DNA from: Agarivorans gilvus
GTDB lineage: Bacteria; Pseudomonadota; Gammaproteobacteria; Enterobacterales; Celerinatantimonadaceae
DNA: 64,000 bases
Assembly: GCF_001420915.1 (NCBI RefSeq)
Contig: NZ_CP013021.1
Span: forward strand, 3,630,501-3,694,500
Direction: 5' to 3'
In this document: positions 7,103-15,130 of the stretch, in pieces
Layout: every line of letters begins with the position of its first letter
Position numbering within the stretch: position 1 is the first letter of the stretch
Program-made: the position numbers and the translations under genes
Notes under the pieces: generated by a model
The model's input: the letters and a program-made list of their open reading frames with translations, nothing else
Told to the model about the DNA's origin: nothing
The model's database searches: none

Positions 7103-8727
7103 GCAAAGGCTCCATCTTTGATGCTTTGCAGCATTTGTTTGCGTTCTTCATCCGTCAATTTGTGACCAGTTTCATTTTCAAACTCGCTAATAAGCCGGTT
7201 GTTTTGCTGCTCTTCAGTTTCAATAGTCTCTTTTGCCGCAGTTAGTTTGGCAAATTGTGCTTTAATCGCCGCTTTTTTAGCCTCCTCAGCCGATTCTATT
7301 TCTGCTAAATTATCAGTAAGAATTGCTGAGGTTTTTGCGGCTTCTACCTTGCTACTTGCTTCAAGCTTTTGATTGAAATGTTGTGATTCGAGTTCGTCTT
7401 GTTTTAATTTTATGGTTGTAGTTAGACGTTTTCGATGTTCTTCCTCTAGAAAGGCATAGAAATTTCGCTCTCCTGCTGTTTCTGCCAGTTTAGTTACTGT
7501 CGCATTGCTAGCTACTTTCTGAATCCGAATCGCCATAAGAGACTGCAACTTAACTAGGGACTTTTGCGCTAAATCGACTATTTCACGCTTCTTATTGTCA
7601 TAGTAAGTGGCGAATTCATCAACAGTGCTGTGGCCTTTAATTGTTTCGTGGGCTTCATGGCTAAGTGCCCCTGCAAAACCTCGTGCTGTAGAAGCCCAAG
7701 TTGCAAAGGTTTGTAGTGCACAGAACAAAATAGCAAGCAAGCAAAAAGTTGCCCATGAGCCAGCTTCTGTGGCAGCGCAACGATCACTCCGGCCTTCATT
7801 TACCACAGAGTTGTTGTGTTCAATAACTACGTTAGGAACCACTTCGTTACTAGGAGATGATCCTGGATATAAATCATCAAAATTTGGCTCGCCAGCAGAA
7901 CTAGATGGCTCAGTGACACTAGAAACATTACACATAGAATCTTGAGTTTGGGCTTGCTCAAAAGCTTTAACTCGGATAAAGGTCAGAATGCTAGCAATAA
8001 CAATAATTACAGCAACAGATGAGATCGTCCAAAAGTAGGTGGGATGACTTTTACCAAGCTCTAAGCGGTTTAGACGTTTAACATAGGGTTTTTCGTTTTC
8101 ATCACTAGGATTTTCAATAGCCCCAACTCTTGCTCCAGCTTGTTGAGTTAGTGCTTTAGCTGGTTCAGGATCTGCCGCCCATAAGTCTCGGACATTGCTA
8201 ATGATCTTGTTGCGATGAATTTCGTGCCCCATCTTATGAGTTACCGTTGCCAGAGTGACAGCAAAAGTTAAAGATAAGATCCAAGCCATTATTTTGCGGG
8301 TATTTTCGCTAGCGGAGATATCTAGAAAACCTGACATAGTGTAGGAGAACCCCCAAGCTTCAAGCACTAGTACTGTAAACAAGATGGCAATCAAAGGAAT
8401 CGTTAAAGGTTTTCGACCTGCTTCACCAACAATCTCTAAGTATTCCTTACATTTAACATAGTATGCAGGTGATTTATTTATGTTTTGGTAGTAAGGCTTA
8501 TAGTCTTGGCAAACCACTGTTTCAGAATGGAACCAGTGGTTGTTGTGTTCTGTGTTTTTGGCAAGTCTTCTTAGTTTTCCAAACAAAAAGAAACGGTGTC
8601 TTATACCTAACCAGAACAAGCCTATAGCCTCTCGGTTTTTATGCCAGAACATCGCCAGCCCCGCAAAAAGCAAGGCGGCTAAAACAAGCTTTTGCCAATA
8701 AAATATTAAAAAATCAATAACGTCCAT
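7099..8727 (-). CDS. multi-TM protein with long coiled coil, unknown
   Basis: 542 aa; I do not recognise the family. Hydrophobic segments appear near residues 10-28, 100-125, 144-165, 228-248 and 322-345. A polar, likely periplasmic loop lies between the last two. From about 350 to the end the protein is a charged helical region rich in E, K, A and Q with heptad-like spacing, predicted coiled coil. A membrane part plus a long helical tail recalls MotA/TolQ/ZorA-type architecture, but I see none of their motifs. It sits 13 bases after the OmpA lipoprotein gene and overlaps the vWA gene, so the three are one transcript and probably one envelope complex. Confidence 0.6.
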   Translation of the reverse strand: MDVIDFLIFYWQKLVLAALLFAGLAMFWHKNREAIGLFWLGIRHRFFLFGKLRRLAKNTEHNNHWFHSETVVCQDYKPYYQNINKSPAYYVKCKEYLEIVGEAGRKPLTIPLIAILFTVLVLEAWGFSYTMSGFLDISASENTRKIMAWILSLTFAVTLATVTHKMGHEIHRNKIISNVRDLWAADPEPAKALTQQAGARVGAIENPSDENEKPYVKRLNRLELGKSHPTYFWTISSVAVIIVIASILTFIRVKAFEQAQTQDSMCNVSSVTEPSSSAGEPNFDDLYPGSSPSNEVVPNVVIEHNNSVVNEGRSDRCAATEAGSWATFCLLAILFCALQTFATWASTARGFAGALSHEAHETIKGHSTVDEFATYYDNKKREIVDLAQKSLVKLQSLMAIRIQKVASNATVTKLAETAGERNFYAFLEEEHRKRLTTTIKLKQDELESQHFNQKLEASSKVEAAKTSAILTDNLAEIESAEEAKKAAIKAQFAKLTAAKETIETEEQQNNRLISEFENETGHKLTDEERKQMLQSIKDGAFA

Positions 8728-8740
8728 TACCGTCCCTTAC

Positions 8741-10294
8741 TTATAGTATTGTTTTGATTTGCATGATGCGCGAGCGTTGTGCACCACTGGATGTGTATAA
8801 AATTTCTGCGTGTTTGCTGGTTAAGCTTCCATCGACAGCAAAGATAAAGTCAGCACAATCTACGACTGCTTTTGAAGAGCTAGGATAAACTCTATATAAC
8901 ACGGAGTTATCTCCTCGATAGGTTTCCACTATGGTGTTATAGGTGTAATCCGGCTTCTGGTCTGCATTAGTGACATTTTTAGTAAAATATAACTTCGGTT
9001 CTAATTCAGCCTCATAAGTATCTTTACTTACAAATACGGGACCAAGTGTCACCATGGTTTGGTTTATGCCGTTATCTGTTTTAGCTGTTCCATACCAATA
9101 ATTTCCAATCATTGAAGGCAAGCCATCTTTAACTTTGGGCTTGACCCCTGAATCTCCCAATGTCTTCATATGTGATTGAACTTTAGGTTCACTCAAAGCG
9201 CATGATTGAATTACTGGCGGTGTAGATGCGTGAGCCTTAGGAATCAGTGACCAGCTCTCGTCATGATAAACACCCAGTTTTATAGTAAGCGAATCACTGG
9301 ATGAAGCCTGATCAAAAGGAGAACCTTGCAGATTGAGTGGGCTAGTGTCTTTTGGAGCCTTAGCGGTAACAGTAGATTTGGGATTACTCGGTTTAGCTTT
9401 TGGCGCTGAGCTGACCTTGGGCTTTGAAGAGTCTTTTTGTTTACTCGCGATACGTTCTGCTTTAGCTTTTGCGACTTGTCCAAGGCCCTTATCGGTCATG
9501 ATATTCGTTATTCTCTGTTTTTTGGCTGAAGAAACCGCAAATAGATTTTTCATGGATTCGTTTTGCTCAACGCCTTTGTCATTTAGGACGTCAATGATCT
9601 CAAAACGGCGATTTTTAGCTCGGCCTTCTGCAGTAGCGTTAGAAGCGATGGGCTGATTTTCTCCAACGCCTTCAAAAAATATACGGTTTTTGTTTAGGCC
9701 CACAGCAGCAAGTCTCTTAGCTATATATAGTGCTCGTTGTTCAGACAATTTCTGGTTGTATTGAGCGGAACCTTGGCTGTCAGTATGGCCAACAATATAG
9801 ACATTTGAATTGCTATCTAGAGACTTTACATATTGAGCTAAAAATAAATCCAGTTGTTTGCTCATCGTGGAATTTGATATTTCACTTTTCCCAGAACCAA
9901 AAATGGGCTTTTCGGCATTAACAGACATTTGCGAAGCAATCACATTATCTTCCGCAATAGGGTCAAAATTCAGCCCGGATTCATCACTAGTTCTCACGCG
10001 ATCAAATTCAGCGACTAAGCCTGCCTCCCTTGCTTTGTTGGCCAATTCTACTTCGCGTTTTTCGACGTAGTATCCTATGCCGCAGCCCGCAACGAGACCT
10101 ACAATTGCGCCTGTAGCAATATGGGTGGAATTTCCTTTACCTGCTATAGCTCCAACAGCCGCACCACTAATAGCTCCTATGGTACAGCCAATTATGGTTT
10201 TTGAGTGTTCTTGAATTGTTGAGCAACTGGAAGTTGATAAGGCCAAAGCAACACTGATCGCAGCTGTAATTGCCGTTTTATTTGAGTTATTCAT
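8741..10294 (-). CDS. OmpA-family lipoprotein with glycine zipper
   Basis: 517 aa. The signal peptide ends at a probable lipid-modified Cys (LSTSSC; the lipobox is slightly atypical). Next comes a glycine-zipper segment (GAISGAAVGAIAG...ATGAIVGLVAG, about residues 38-75). An OmpA C-terminal peptidoglycan-binding domain (about 130-235) follows, with IVGHTDSQGSAQYNQKLSEQRA and AEGRAKNRRFEI as its core. A low-complexity K/S/P/A linker (about 280-320) leads to a C-terminal region that I do not recognise. It is predicted to link the outer membrane and cell wall. First gene of the three-gene operon; promoter copy 3 lies about 290 bases upstream. Confidence 0.85.
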   Translation of the reverse strand: MNNSNKTAITAAISVALALSTSSCSTIQEHSKTIIGCTIGAISGAAVGAIAGKGNSTHIATGAIVGLVAGCGIGYYVEKREVELANKAREAGLVAEFDRVRTSDESGLNFDPIAEDNVIASQMSVNAEKPIFGSGKSEISNSTMSKQLDLFLAQYVKSLDSNSNVYIVGHTDSQGSAQYNQKLSEQRALYIAKRLAAVGLNKNRIFFEGVGENQPIASNATAEGRAKNRRFEIIDVLNDKGVEQNESMKNLFAVSSAKKQRITNIMTDKGLGQVAKAKAERIASKQKDSSKPKVSSAPKAKPSNPKSTVTAKAPKDTSPLNLQGSPFDQASSSDSLTIKLGVYHDESWSLIPKAHASTPPVIQSCALSEPKVQSHMKTLGDSGVKPKVKDGLPSMIGNYWYGTAKTDNGINQTMVTLGPVFVSKDTYEAELEPKLYFTKNVTNADQKPDYTYNTIVETYRGDNSVLYRVYPSSSKAVVDCADFIFAVDGSLTSKHAEILYTSSGAQRSRIMQIKTIL

Positions 10295-10583
10295 TACTCT
10301 GAAACATCCTTATTGATCATTATAACGAGTTAGAACAAGTTAATTTTTACCCATCCTTAGGCTTAACTAGATTGGTGGGACTGGTATAGGCTAGACCATC
10401 TTTTAGAACTTAAATTCCCCGTAATTTGATTTACCTTAATCAAGTTGGCTGTATGGTGCGCGAGATCAATAAATTAATCACTTAGGCTAAAAAGTGGACA
10501 ATTTATTGAGGAGATATTTATCAAACGCTTTGCTCACTATCGGTTCACAGCAAATGAGGAAGCCATAATTTTTATGCTGCTTT

Positions 10584-10615
10584 ACAATAACAAAGATTTT
10601 TAACAATTTTTCCTA
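10584..10615 (-). promoter_or_regulatory. island promoter element, copy 3 (minus strand)
   Basis: On the minus strand TAGGAAAAA (10615-10607), 17 bases, then TATTGT (10589-10584). It points at the OmpA/coiled-coil/vWA operon and is the only copy on this strand. Confidence 0.6.
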
Positions 10616-11183
10616 TCAAGGCGGTTAAGCAGTTAGTCGACTATGAAGCGCTAGCTTTCAGCTTGTTTCCCAGTGGCTAGTTACTCTAGTGAGCGACCAA
10701 ACATTTATGGTGTTACAAAAAGCTAGAGCCTATTTTTAAGGACAATGTAGCAGAGTGTTAACGGGCTTCCTTCCTTTTGGCTTAGGATGATACTCAGCGC
10801 TGCTGAAAGAGCTTAAGGATAACTGAGTAAGAAGTAAATAGTAATAACTTAAAAAGCACTATAGAAAGCGCTTGTGAAAGTGTTTTCCGTCAAACTTTCT
10901 ACTTATTTACTTTAATTATATTGATTATTGTTGCTCAGCTGGTTAAGTTCGAGATGCTCTAATTGTAATGGCCGCTTTACAGTGCCGCCAAAATGGATAT
11001 GTTATGACATGGAAAGTTGAGCGGTTATTTAACCTACTTTTGCTGGCTTGTAGAACTATAAAACCTGTAACCGCACCAAATCTATATTACCTGCTTTATG
11101 ATCTTGAGTGTTTTTCTTTCAACCCCTCCTCTCGAAGTTTGGGGGGCTCGCTTGGATATCTAAGGTCTTTTGTTTAGCCTTGG

Positions 11184-11215
11184 TAGGAAAAATGCGGCTA
11201 CTTGGTCAGTATCCT
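11184..11215 (+). promoter_or_regulatory. island promoter element, copy 4
   Basis: TAGGAAAAA (11184-11192), 17 bases, TATCCT (11210-11215). It lies 69 bases before the PEGA remnant at 11284 and so at the head of the kinase/phosphatase cluster. Confidence 0.6.
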
Positions 11216-11283
11216 ATGCAACAAGATCTTTGTCGCACACCGCAAATCCTGGAACATTTCAGTAATTTGAGATGAAGGAATCT

Positions 11284-11521
11284 ATGAAAGCGGTATTACA
11301 AATTGAAAAACTCAATGAGCAATCAGAAGGCGAAGAACCCGCGGATCCGCATTATGAATATTAAACCGGTCTACCCAGCAGGTATGGCTTTGGCGGTAGC
11401 GAGCTATGACGTGGAAGTCAGCGCGCCCGGTTATCAGACACGAAGAGAATGGGGGGAGCTCCCCTAGGCTCAACAAAGGCATTATTTGAAGCTGACCAAA
11501 AAAGGAAATGTAAATGAGTAA
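11284..11521 (+). pseudogene. PEGA-domain protein remnant
   Basis: After a good GAAGGA site the ATG at 11284 opens MKAVLQIEKLNEQSEGEE, then the frame is lost. In a second frame RIRIMNIKPVYPAGMAL...YDVEVSAPGYQTRREW is a recognisable PEGA domain, as found next to formylglycine-generating-enzyme-like domains and Ser/Thr kinases. An in-frame TAG follows ELP, after which AQQRHYLKLTKKGNVNE completes the domain and stops at 11521, overlapping the next gene's ATG. The gene has therefore suffered a frameshift, a nonsense change and probably an internal deletion of its main domain. This is not a homopolymer case. Confidence 0.65.
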
Positions 11522-12048
11522 AGATCTTTATGAAATCGTCGTCAAAGGGCAGTTAACAGAACACAGTACCTCTTCTTCTAGAAGGTGCGCTCTATGAGTT
11601 TATCAAGGTGGATGGTAAGCGTTTTGTGAATGTTGTTGTCGCTGATGATTACCTAAACTCTGCCCTGCGCTTGGCAATTAAAGATAAGTCTGACGTAGAG
11701 TTAGCGCTGGCGAAAAACCATAATGGTTATTGGTTCATTGCCTCGATTAAACGAATCGATAGCAATGAACTCTATCGGGCTAAAAGTACTTTCCCAGCTG
11801 CAACGGCGATCTTACTCAGCTCATTTTGGATAATCTTGCTTGGCTTGGCCATTGTTGGCGCGATTGGTGGCGTGACGGTGGCTTTTTCTGGGGGCGGAAC
11901 TTCAGCAGGTTGGTTGGTGTTCCTGCTGTGTGTGGGATTTGGTTGTTACCTCTTGGGCAATTATATCAAGAAGGTTCTTAACTGTGCTTCGTTATTCAAT
12001 AAACAGCGAGACGTCTTAGGCAGCGCTGACGCAGAAGAAATCTACTAG
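11514..12048 (+). pseudogene. two-TM membrane protein with N-terminal frameshift
   Basis: The ATG at 11514 follows GGAAATG and overlaps the stop of the PEGA remnant, as in an operon. It reads MSKDLYEIVVKGQLTEH, then runs into a stop at 11595. A different frame carries NTVPLLLEGALYEFIKVDGKRF and continues to 12048 with two membrane segments (about 11800-11885 and 11905-11960). The net shift fits loss of two bases in an ACAC run near 11558-11565. A later in-frame start (11608) could still give a shortened product. I do not recognise the family. It may be a sequencing error, but unlike the G-run cases it is not a homopolymer. Confidence 0.55.
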
Positions 12049-12059
12049 TTAGCGAACGA

Positions 12060-12080
12060 GGCATGCAGGCATTGCATGCC
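12060..12080 (+). terminator. hairpin with weak T tail
   Basis: GGCATGCA (12060-12067) and TGCATGCC (12073-12080) form a perfect 8-bp stem with a five-base loop, followed by TTTGTG. It lies between two genes of the cluster and may attenuate read-through. Confidence 0.45.
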
Positions 12081-12105
12081 TTTGTGCTTAATAAAAAGGA
12101 AAGTC

Positions 12106-12417
12106 ATGAAAGCTCAAATTATTTTTGGTTTGGCGGCGGCACTTGTTTCAGGTTCGGTTCTGGCTGGTCCAGACGCATGTATCTATACATCGGAAAAGGA
12201 AGGTCCAAGTAGACACGCAATGGATAAATTTGCGCGCAATTTTGAACGCCACAGTGCTGAATTCGAAGTTAAGCACAATATGAAAAAGTGCGACTCCGAC
12301 ACTTTGATTTTCGACTTTAAACATAATGAGAAAGCGATGCATGCGGTGGTGCGTGAGTACTGCGATGCTGAAACTTTGTTTCAAGTAGGCGGTATTGTCA
12401 GCTGCGAAGCAAAATAG
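12106..12417 (+). CDS. small exported protein, 103 aa
   Basis: I do not recognise the family. The ATG at 12106, after AAAAAGGAAAG, begins a clear signal peptide (MKAQIIFGLAAALVSGSVLA) ending in an A-x-A-like site. The mature part of about 83 residues has four Cys (ACIY, KKCD, YCDAE, SCEAK), which could form two disulfides in the periplasm. An in-frame earlier start exists at 12076, but it would bury the signal peptide and has no binding site. It is one of the small envelope proteins of the cluster. Confidence 0.65.
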   Translation: MKAQIIFGLAAALVSGSVLAGPDACIYTSEKEGPSRHAMDKFARNFERHSAEFEVKHNMKKCDSDTLIFDFKHNEKAMHAVVREYCDAETLFQVGGIVSCEAK

Positions 12418-12441
12418 CTAATTGGTATTAAGGAAATAGAC

Positions 12442-12969
12442 ATGGAAACATTAAAAGTTGATTGGCATGAACTAGAAGTAAATCAATATCGCGGTACTGT
12501 TCTTAGCCAGATTAAACGTTCTCAGGGGGCAACCAAGCATGAGTTCTGGTTGAAGCTTGAAGATGGGCTAGAGCGTTCCTTTCAGGTTTATGGTTTTGAC
12601 ATTGCGCTCAGAGAAGGTCAAGACATTACAGTTTGCTATGCTGGCAGCCCCGGAAAGTCGAACTACCAGCCCATGCTGGTAGTTAATCATAGCGCCGGTG
12701 AAACCTGGCAACTGGTCAACACTAATACCACAGGGAAGATGGGGCTATCGGGACTTCAGTCTCCACTTGGATTGCTTCTAGGTATGTCTGGAGTTGCAAT
12801 ACTAGGTATCTATTCCGGAATCCAAGCTAGTTCCGTGGGCGTATTTTTTGCTTTTGGTTTTTTGGGTATCCCGGCTTTTTTACTTGTTGCGGGAATACAT
12901 GAGTATCGACGCTTCAAAACAATCAAGAACTACTTTTCTGAAAAAGCAAAAAGTCTCATAAAAACATAG
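12442..12969 (+). CDS. membrane protein, 175 aa, unknown
   Basis: I do not recognise the family. About 100 soluble residues, beta-rich in appearance (HEFWLKLEDGLERSFQVYGFD), are followed by two adjacent membrane segments near residues 108-128 and 132-155 and a short basic tail. A binding site AAGGAAA precedes ATG 12442. The gap to the previous gene is 24 bases, so both are probably on one transcript. The soluble-domain-then-hairpin layout resembles that of the frameshifted gene at 11514. Confidence 0.6.
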   Translation: METLKVDWHELEVNQYRGTVLSQIKRSQGATKHEFWLKLEDGLERSFQVYGFDIALREGQDITVCYAGSPGKSNYQPMLVVNHSAGETWQLVNTNTTGKMGLSGLQSPLGLLLGMSGVAILGIYSGIQASSVGVFFAFGFLGIPAFLLVAGIHEYRRFKTIKNYFSEKAKSLIKT

Positions 12970-13040
12970 ATTGGCCTTCTTAATCCCCTTCCAACTTTCT
13001 TGGTACGTCAGAAGAGCCTGAGCCGGGCTCTTCCTTTCCA

Positions 13041-13072
13041 TAGGAAAAACACTGCTCTTCTCTGGTCATACT
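13041..13072 (+). promoter_or_regulatory. island promoter element, copy 5
   Basis: TAGGAAAAA (13041-13049), 17 bases, CATACT (13067-13072), 46 bases before the metalloprotease-like gene. It lies inside the cluster, making 13118 onwards a second transcription unit. Confidence 0.6.
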
Positions 13073-13117
13073 GGCCCTAGCAATCGCGAATAAGTATGAA
13101 ATAAAAAGGCATTTATT

Positions 13118-14416
13118 ATGAAAACGGTAAAAACGCTTCTTGCTTTAAGTCTTAGTGGCATTCTTTGCGCCTGTGGTGATGGTGACGGTGGTAGCGCTGG
13201 CGGAAGCACCAGTATTAGCTCTAGTAGCTATCTGGCCGGCGAATTTCGCAGCATCAGCGCAGATTCCTGGCACTTTACTGACAACAGCCGAGCAGGTTTT
13301 GGCGAGTATGAATACTGTCATGAAGGTAATGCAAGCGACCGCTACTACAAGACAATCGGCTCGCCAGATGGCTTTGATGTGATTGTAGTTGGTGCAGCCC
13401 ACTTGCCAGAGGATGATTTTCAATGGGCGGCGACACTCGGTCACCAATCGCTTAAACGCGCTCTGGCCGCAATGAACATGACTGTGTCAGATTATGAAGA
13501 ACTGAAACCGCAGATCTTACCGAACATCCTGAGAAACATCCTCATTGAAGTCGCTAACGCTTTGAACCACGGAGAATCTGCTGATCTCGTACAATTAGCT
13601 GCGGATTTCTATGGCTCTGAGTGGGCCGCGCTGAGCGCTGTGCCCTATGAATTTAGCCAGACGGAAGTAGCAATGAAGGTCGCGACCAAAATTAACGATG
13701 AATCCCCCGGCGAGCTTAAAACCTTTCTCCTAGATGCGCATCAGTGGCTAATGGATAATGATGAGTTCTATGCGCTCAATGCTGACGTGTATGGCTTTGC
13801 CGATCTGGCTTCACACATTGATTATCCTGAAGAAATGGTCATCTGTCTGAAAGATGAAGGCTCAATGATTGGCTGGGGCGAAGGCAAGCATTACGGCTTT
13901 AACGTGGATGCTAAATCATCCATGCAGCGCGGTGACGACTCAACCATTGGCTTCCACGAAGCAATCCATCACCTACAAATGATCACTGGCTCGCCATACA
14001 GCAAGGTTCATGGGATGGAACGCTGGTTTGCTGAAGGTGAAGCGACGGCGCTTTCCGGTATGGGCGTAACTTCCGATACCAACCATCAGCGCCCGGTACT
14101 TAACGCCACTCACTTCTATACCGCTGAAGACATTTATGGTTGGGGTAACACTGGCGAATACTCAGATTATGCACAAGCTTACTACTGGCTAATCAAGAAG
14201 TTTGGCGCGGATACGCCGCACAACATTCACATGCACTTACGCTACACAACCACCGACTATTGGGATGATATAAATGCAAATGACCCGCAACTACTCGGCT
14301 TCGAAGAGTTCTTCGAGACTGCAGTGCCATTGGCTGAGCAATGTACCTACGATTGTAGCTTCGATACGCTCGATCAATGGCGCGATGATTATCCCAATCA
14401 AGATAAGTCCCGCTAG
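13118..14416 (+). CDS. lipoprotein with gluzincin-type HExxH motif
   Basis: 432 aa. A signal peptide ends in a probable lipid-modified Cys (SGILCAC), followed by a Gly/Ser-rich linker. Near residue 283 the segment FHEAIHHLQ gives H-E-x-x-H. About 20 residues on, WFAEGEAT supplies the glutamate expected as the third zinc ligand in gluzincin metallopeptidases. No known peptidase family was recognised from the rest. It is predicted to be anchored in the envelope. It starts nine bases before the PPP phosphatase and is the first gene behind promoter copy 5. An alternative is a catalytically silent relative, but the three ligands look intact. Confidence 0.7.
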   Translation: MKTVKTLLALSLSGILCACGDGDGGSAGGSTSISSSSYLAGEFRSISADSWHFTDNSRAGFGEYEYCHEGNASDRYYKTIGSPDGFDVIVVGAAHLPEDDFQWAATLGHQSLKRALAAMNMTVSDYEELKPQILPNILRNILIEVANALNHGESADLVQLAADFYGSEWAALSAVPYEFSQTEVAMKVATKINDESPGELKTFLLDAHQWLMDNDEFYALNADVYGFADLASHIDYPEEMVICLKDEGSMIGWGEGKHYGFNVDAKSSMQRGDDSTIGFHEAIHHLQMITGSPYSKVHGMERWFAEGEATALSGMGVTSDTNHQRPVLNATHFYTAEDIYGWGNTGEYSDYAQAYYWLIKKFGADTPHNIHMHLRYTTTDYWDDINANDPQLLGFEEFFETAVPLAEQCTYDCSFDTLDQWRDDYPNQDKSR

Positions 14417-14425
14417 TACTTACTG

Positions 14426-15130
14426 ATGAATACCATCAATGATTTCCAACTACATAGGCATTTTCAACAGAACACCATTGGCAAAGACTATGTAGTTGGA
14501 GATATTCATGGTTATTATCGTCCACTTATGCAAGCTTTGGAGCTTGTTAGTTTTGACAAAAGTCGTGATCGCTTATTCGCTTTGGGAGATTTAGTTGACC
14601 GTGGGCCGGACTCTTTGAAGTGCTTGGGCTTGCTTGCTCAGCCATGGTTTTTCTCAGTACTTGGCAACCACGAGTATGAGTTAGTGACTCGCTTTGGCGA
14701 CGGCTCCGCCTGGTTAGAGTGGCTGCGCACCCAAGCTACATGGTTGGCCGAGTTGCCAAGCCAAGCACCAGTGGTTAAAGCCCTTGAGCTAATTCTGCAG
14801 CGGATGCCCTTGAGCATAAGTGTGGCCTTCGACGAGGTAGTTTTAGGGCTGGTGCATGCTCAGAGCCCCGCCCATTGGCCGCCAACTAAGGCATTGACCG
14901 AACAAGGCTTACACAAGCTGCTTTGGGGACGCCGCGAGTTCAATGCTGAGGATGAGGGCTTGTGCGAAATTGAAGGCGTCGATATGGTCGTGATGGGACA
15001 CAACTCAAGTCTGGTGCCAGTTATAAAGCCGCAGCGCTTGTGGATAGATACCTTCGCTAGTGCAGAAAAGTTTTTGTTGTTTGAAGTTAATGCAATTGCC
15101 AGTTTGGCGGGAGAAAACAATGTTGAGTAG
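14426..15130 (+). CDS. PPP-type Ser/Thr protein phosphatase
   Basis: 234 aa, cytoplasmic. The three signature motifs of PPP phosphatases are intact: GDIHGYY (about residue 26), GDLVDRGPDS (about 53) and GNHEYE (about 83). A late MGHNSS near 188 supplies the C-terminal metal-binding His. Size and motifs match the PrpA/PrpB and lambda phosphatase group, which use Mn and dephosphorylate Ser/Thr and sometimes Tyr or His. The 3' end overlaps the next gene by 11 bases, and a Ser/Thr kinase follows two genes later. The pair is best read as opposing enzymes of one phospho-switch. Confidence 0.9.
   Translation: MNTINDFQLHRHFQQNTIGKDYVVGDIHGYYRPLMQALELVSFDKSRDRLFALGDLVDRGPDSLKCLGLLAQPWFFSVLGNHEYELVTRFGDGSAWLEWLRTQATWLAELPSQAPVVKALELILQRMPLSISVAFDEVVLGLVHAQSPAHWPPTKALTEQGLHKLLWGRREFNAEDEGLCEIEGVDMVVMGHNSSLVPVIKPQRLWIDTFASAEKFLLFEVNAIASLAGENNVE

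Larger units (their letters stand above)
10295..11283. other. 989-base divergent intergenic region
   Basis: It separates the minus OmpA operon from the plus kinase cluster and contains one outward promoter element for each (copies 3 and 4). It is AT-rich and stop-dense. A 69-codon frame at 10968-11177 has no ribosome binding site and ordinary stop-to-stop length, so I do not call it. The 280-base leader before the OmpA gene might hold regulatory RNA, but I see no defined structure. Confidence 0.5.

Noticed and set aside
6272..10294. Zorya or type VI secretion system
   Set aside because: There is an OmpA protein and a membrane protein with a helical tail, but no MotA/ExbB motif, no ZorC/D/E helicase or nuclease, and no TssB/C, Hcp, VgrG or ClpV.
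10968..11177. 69-codon open frame as a gene
   Set aside because: No ribosome binding site, no conserved-looking segment, and the length is expected by chance in a 1-kb gap.
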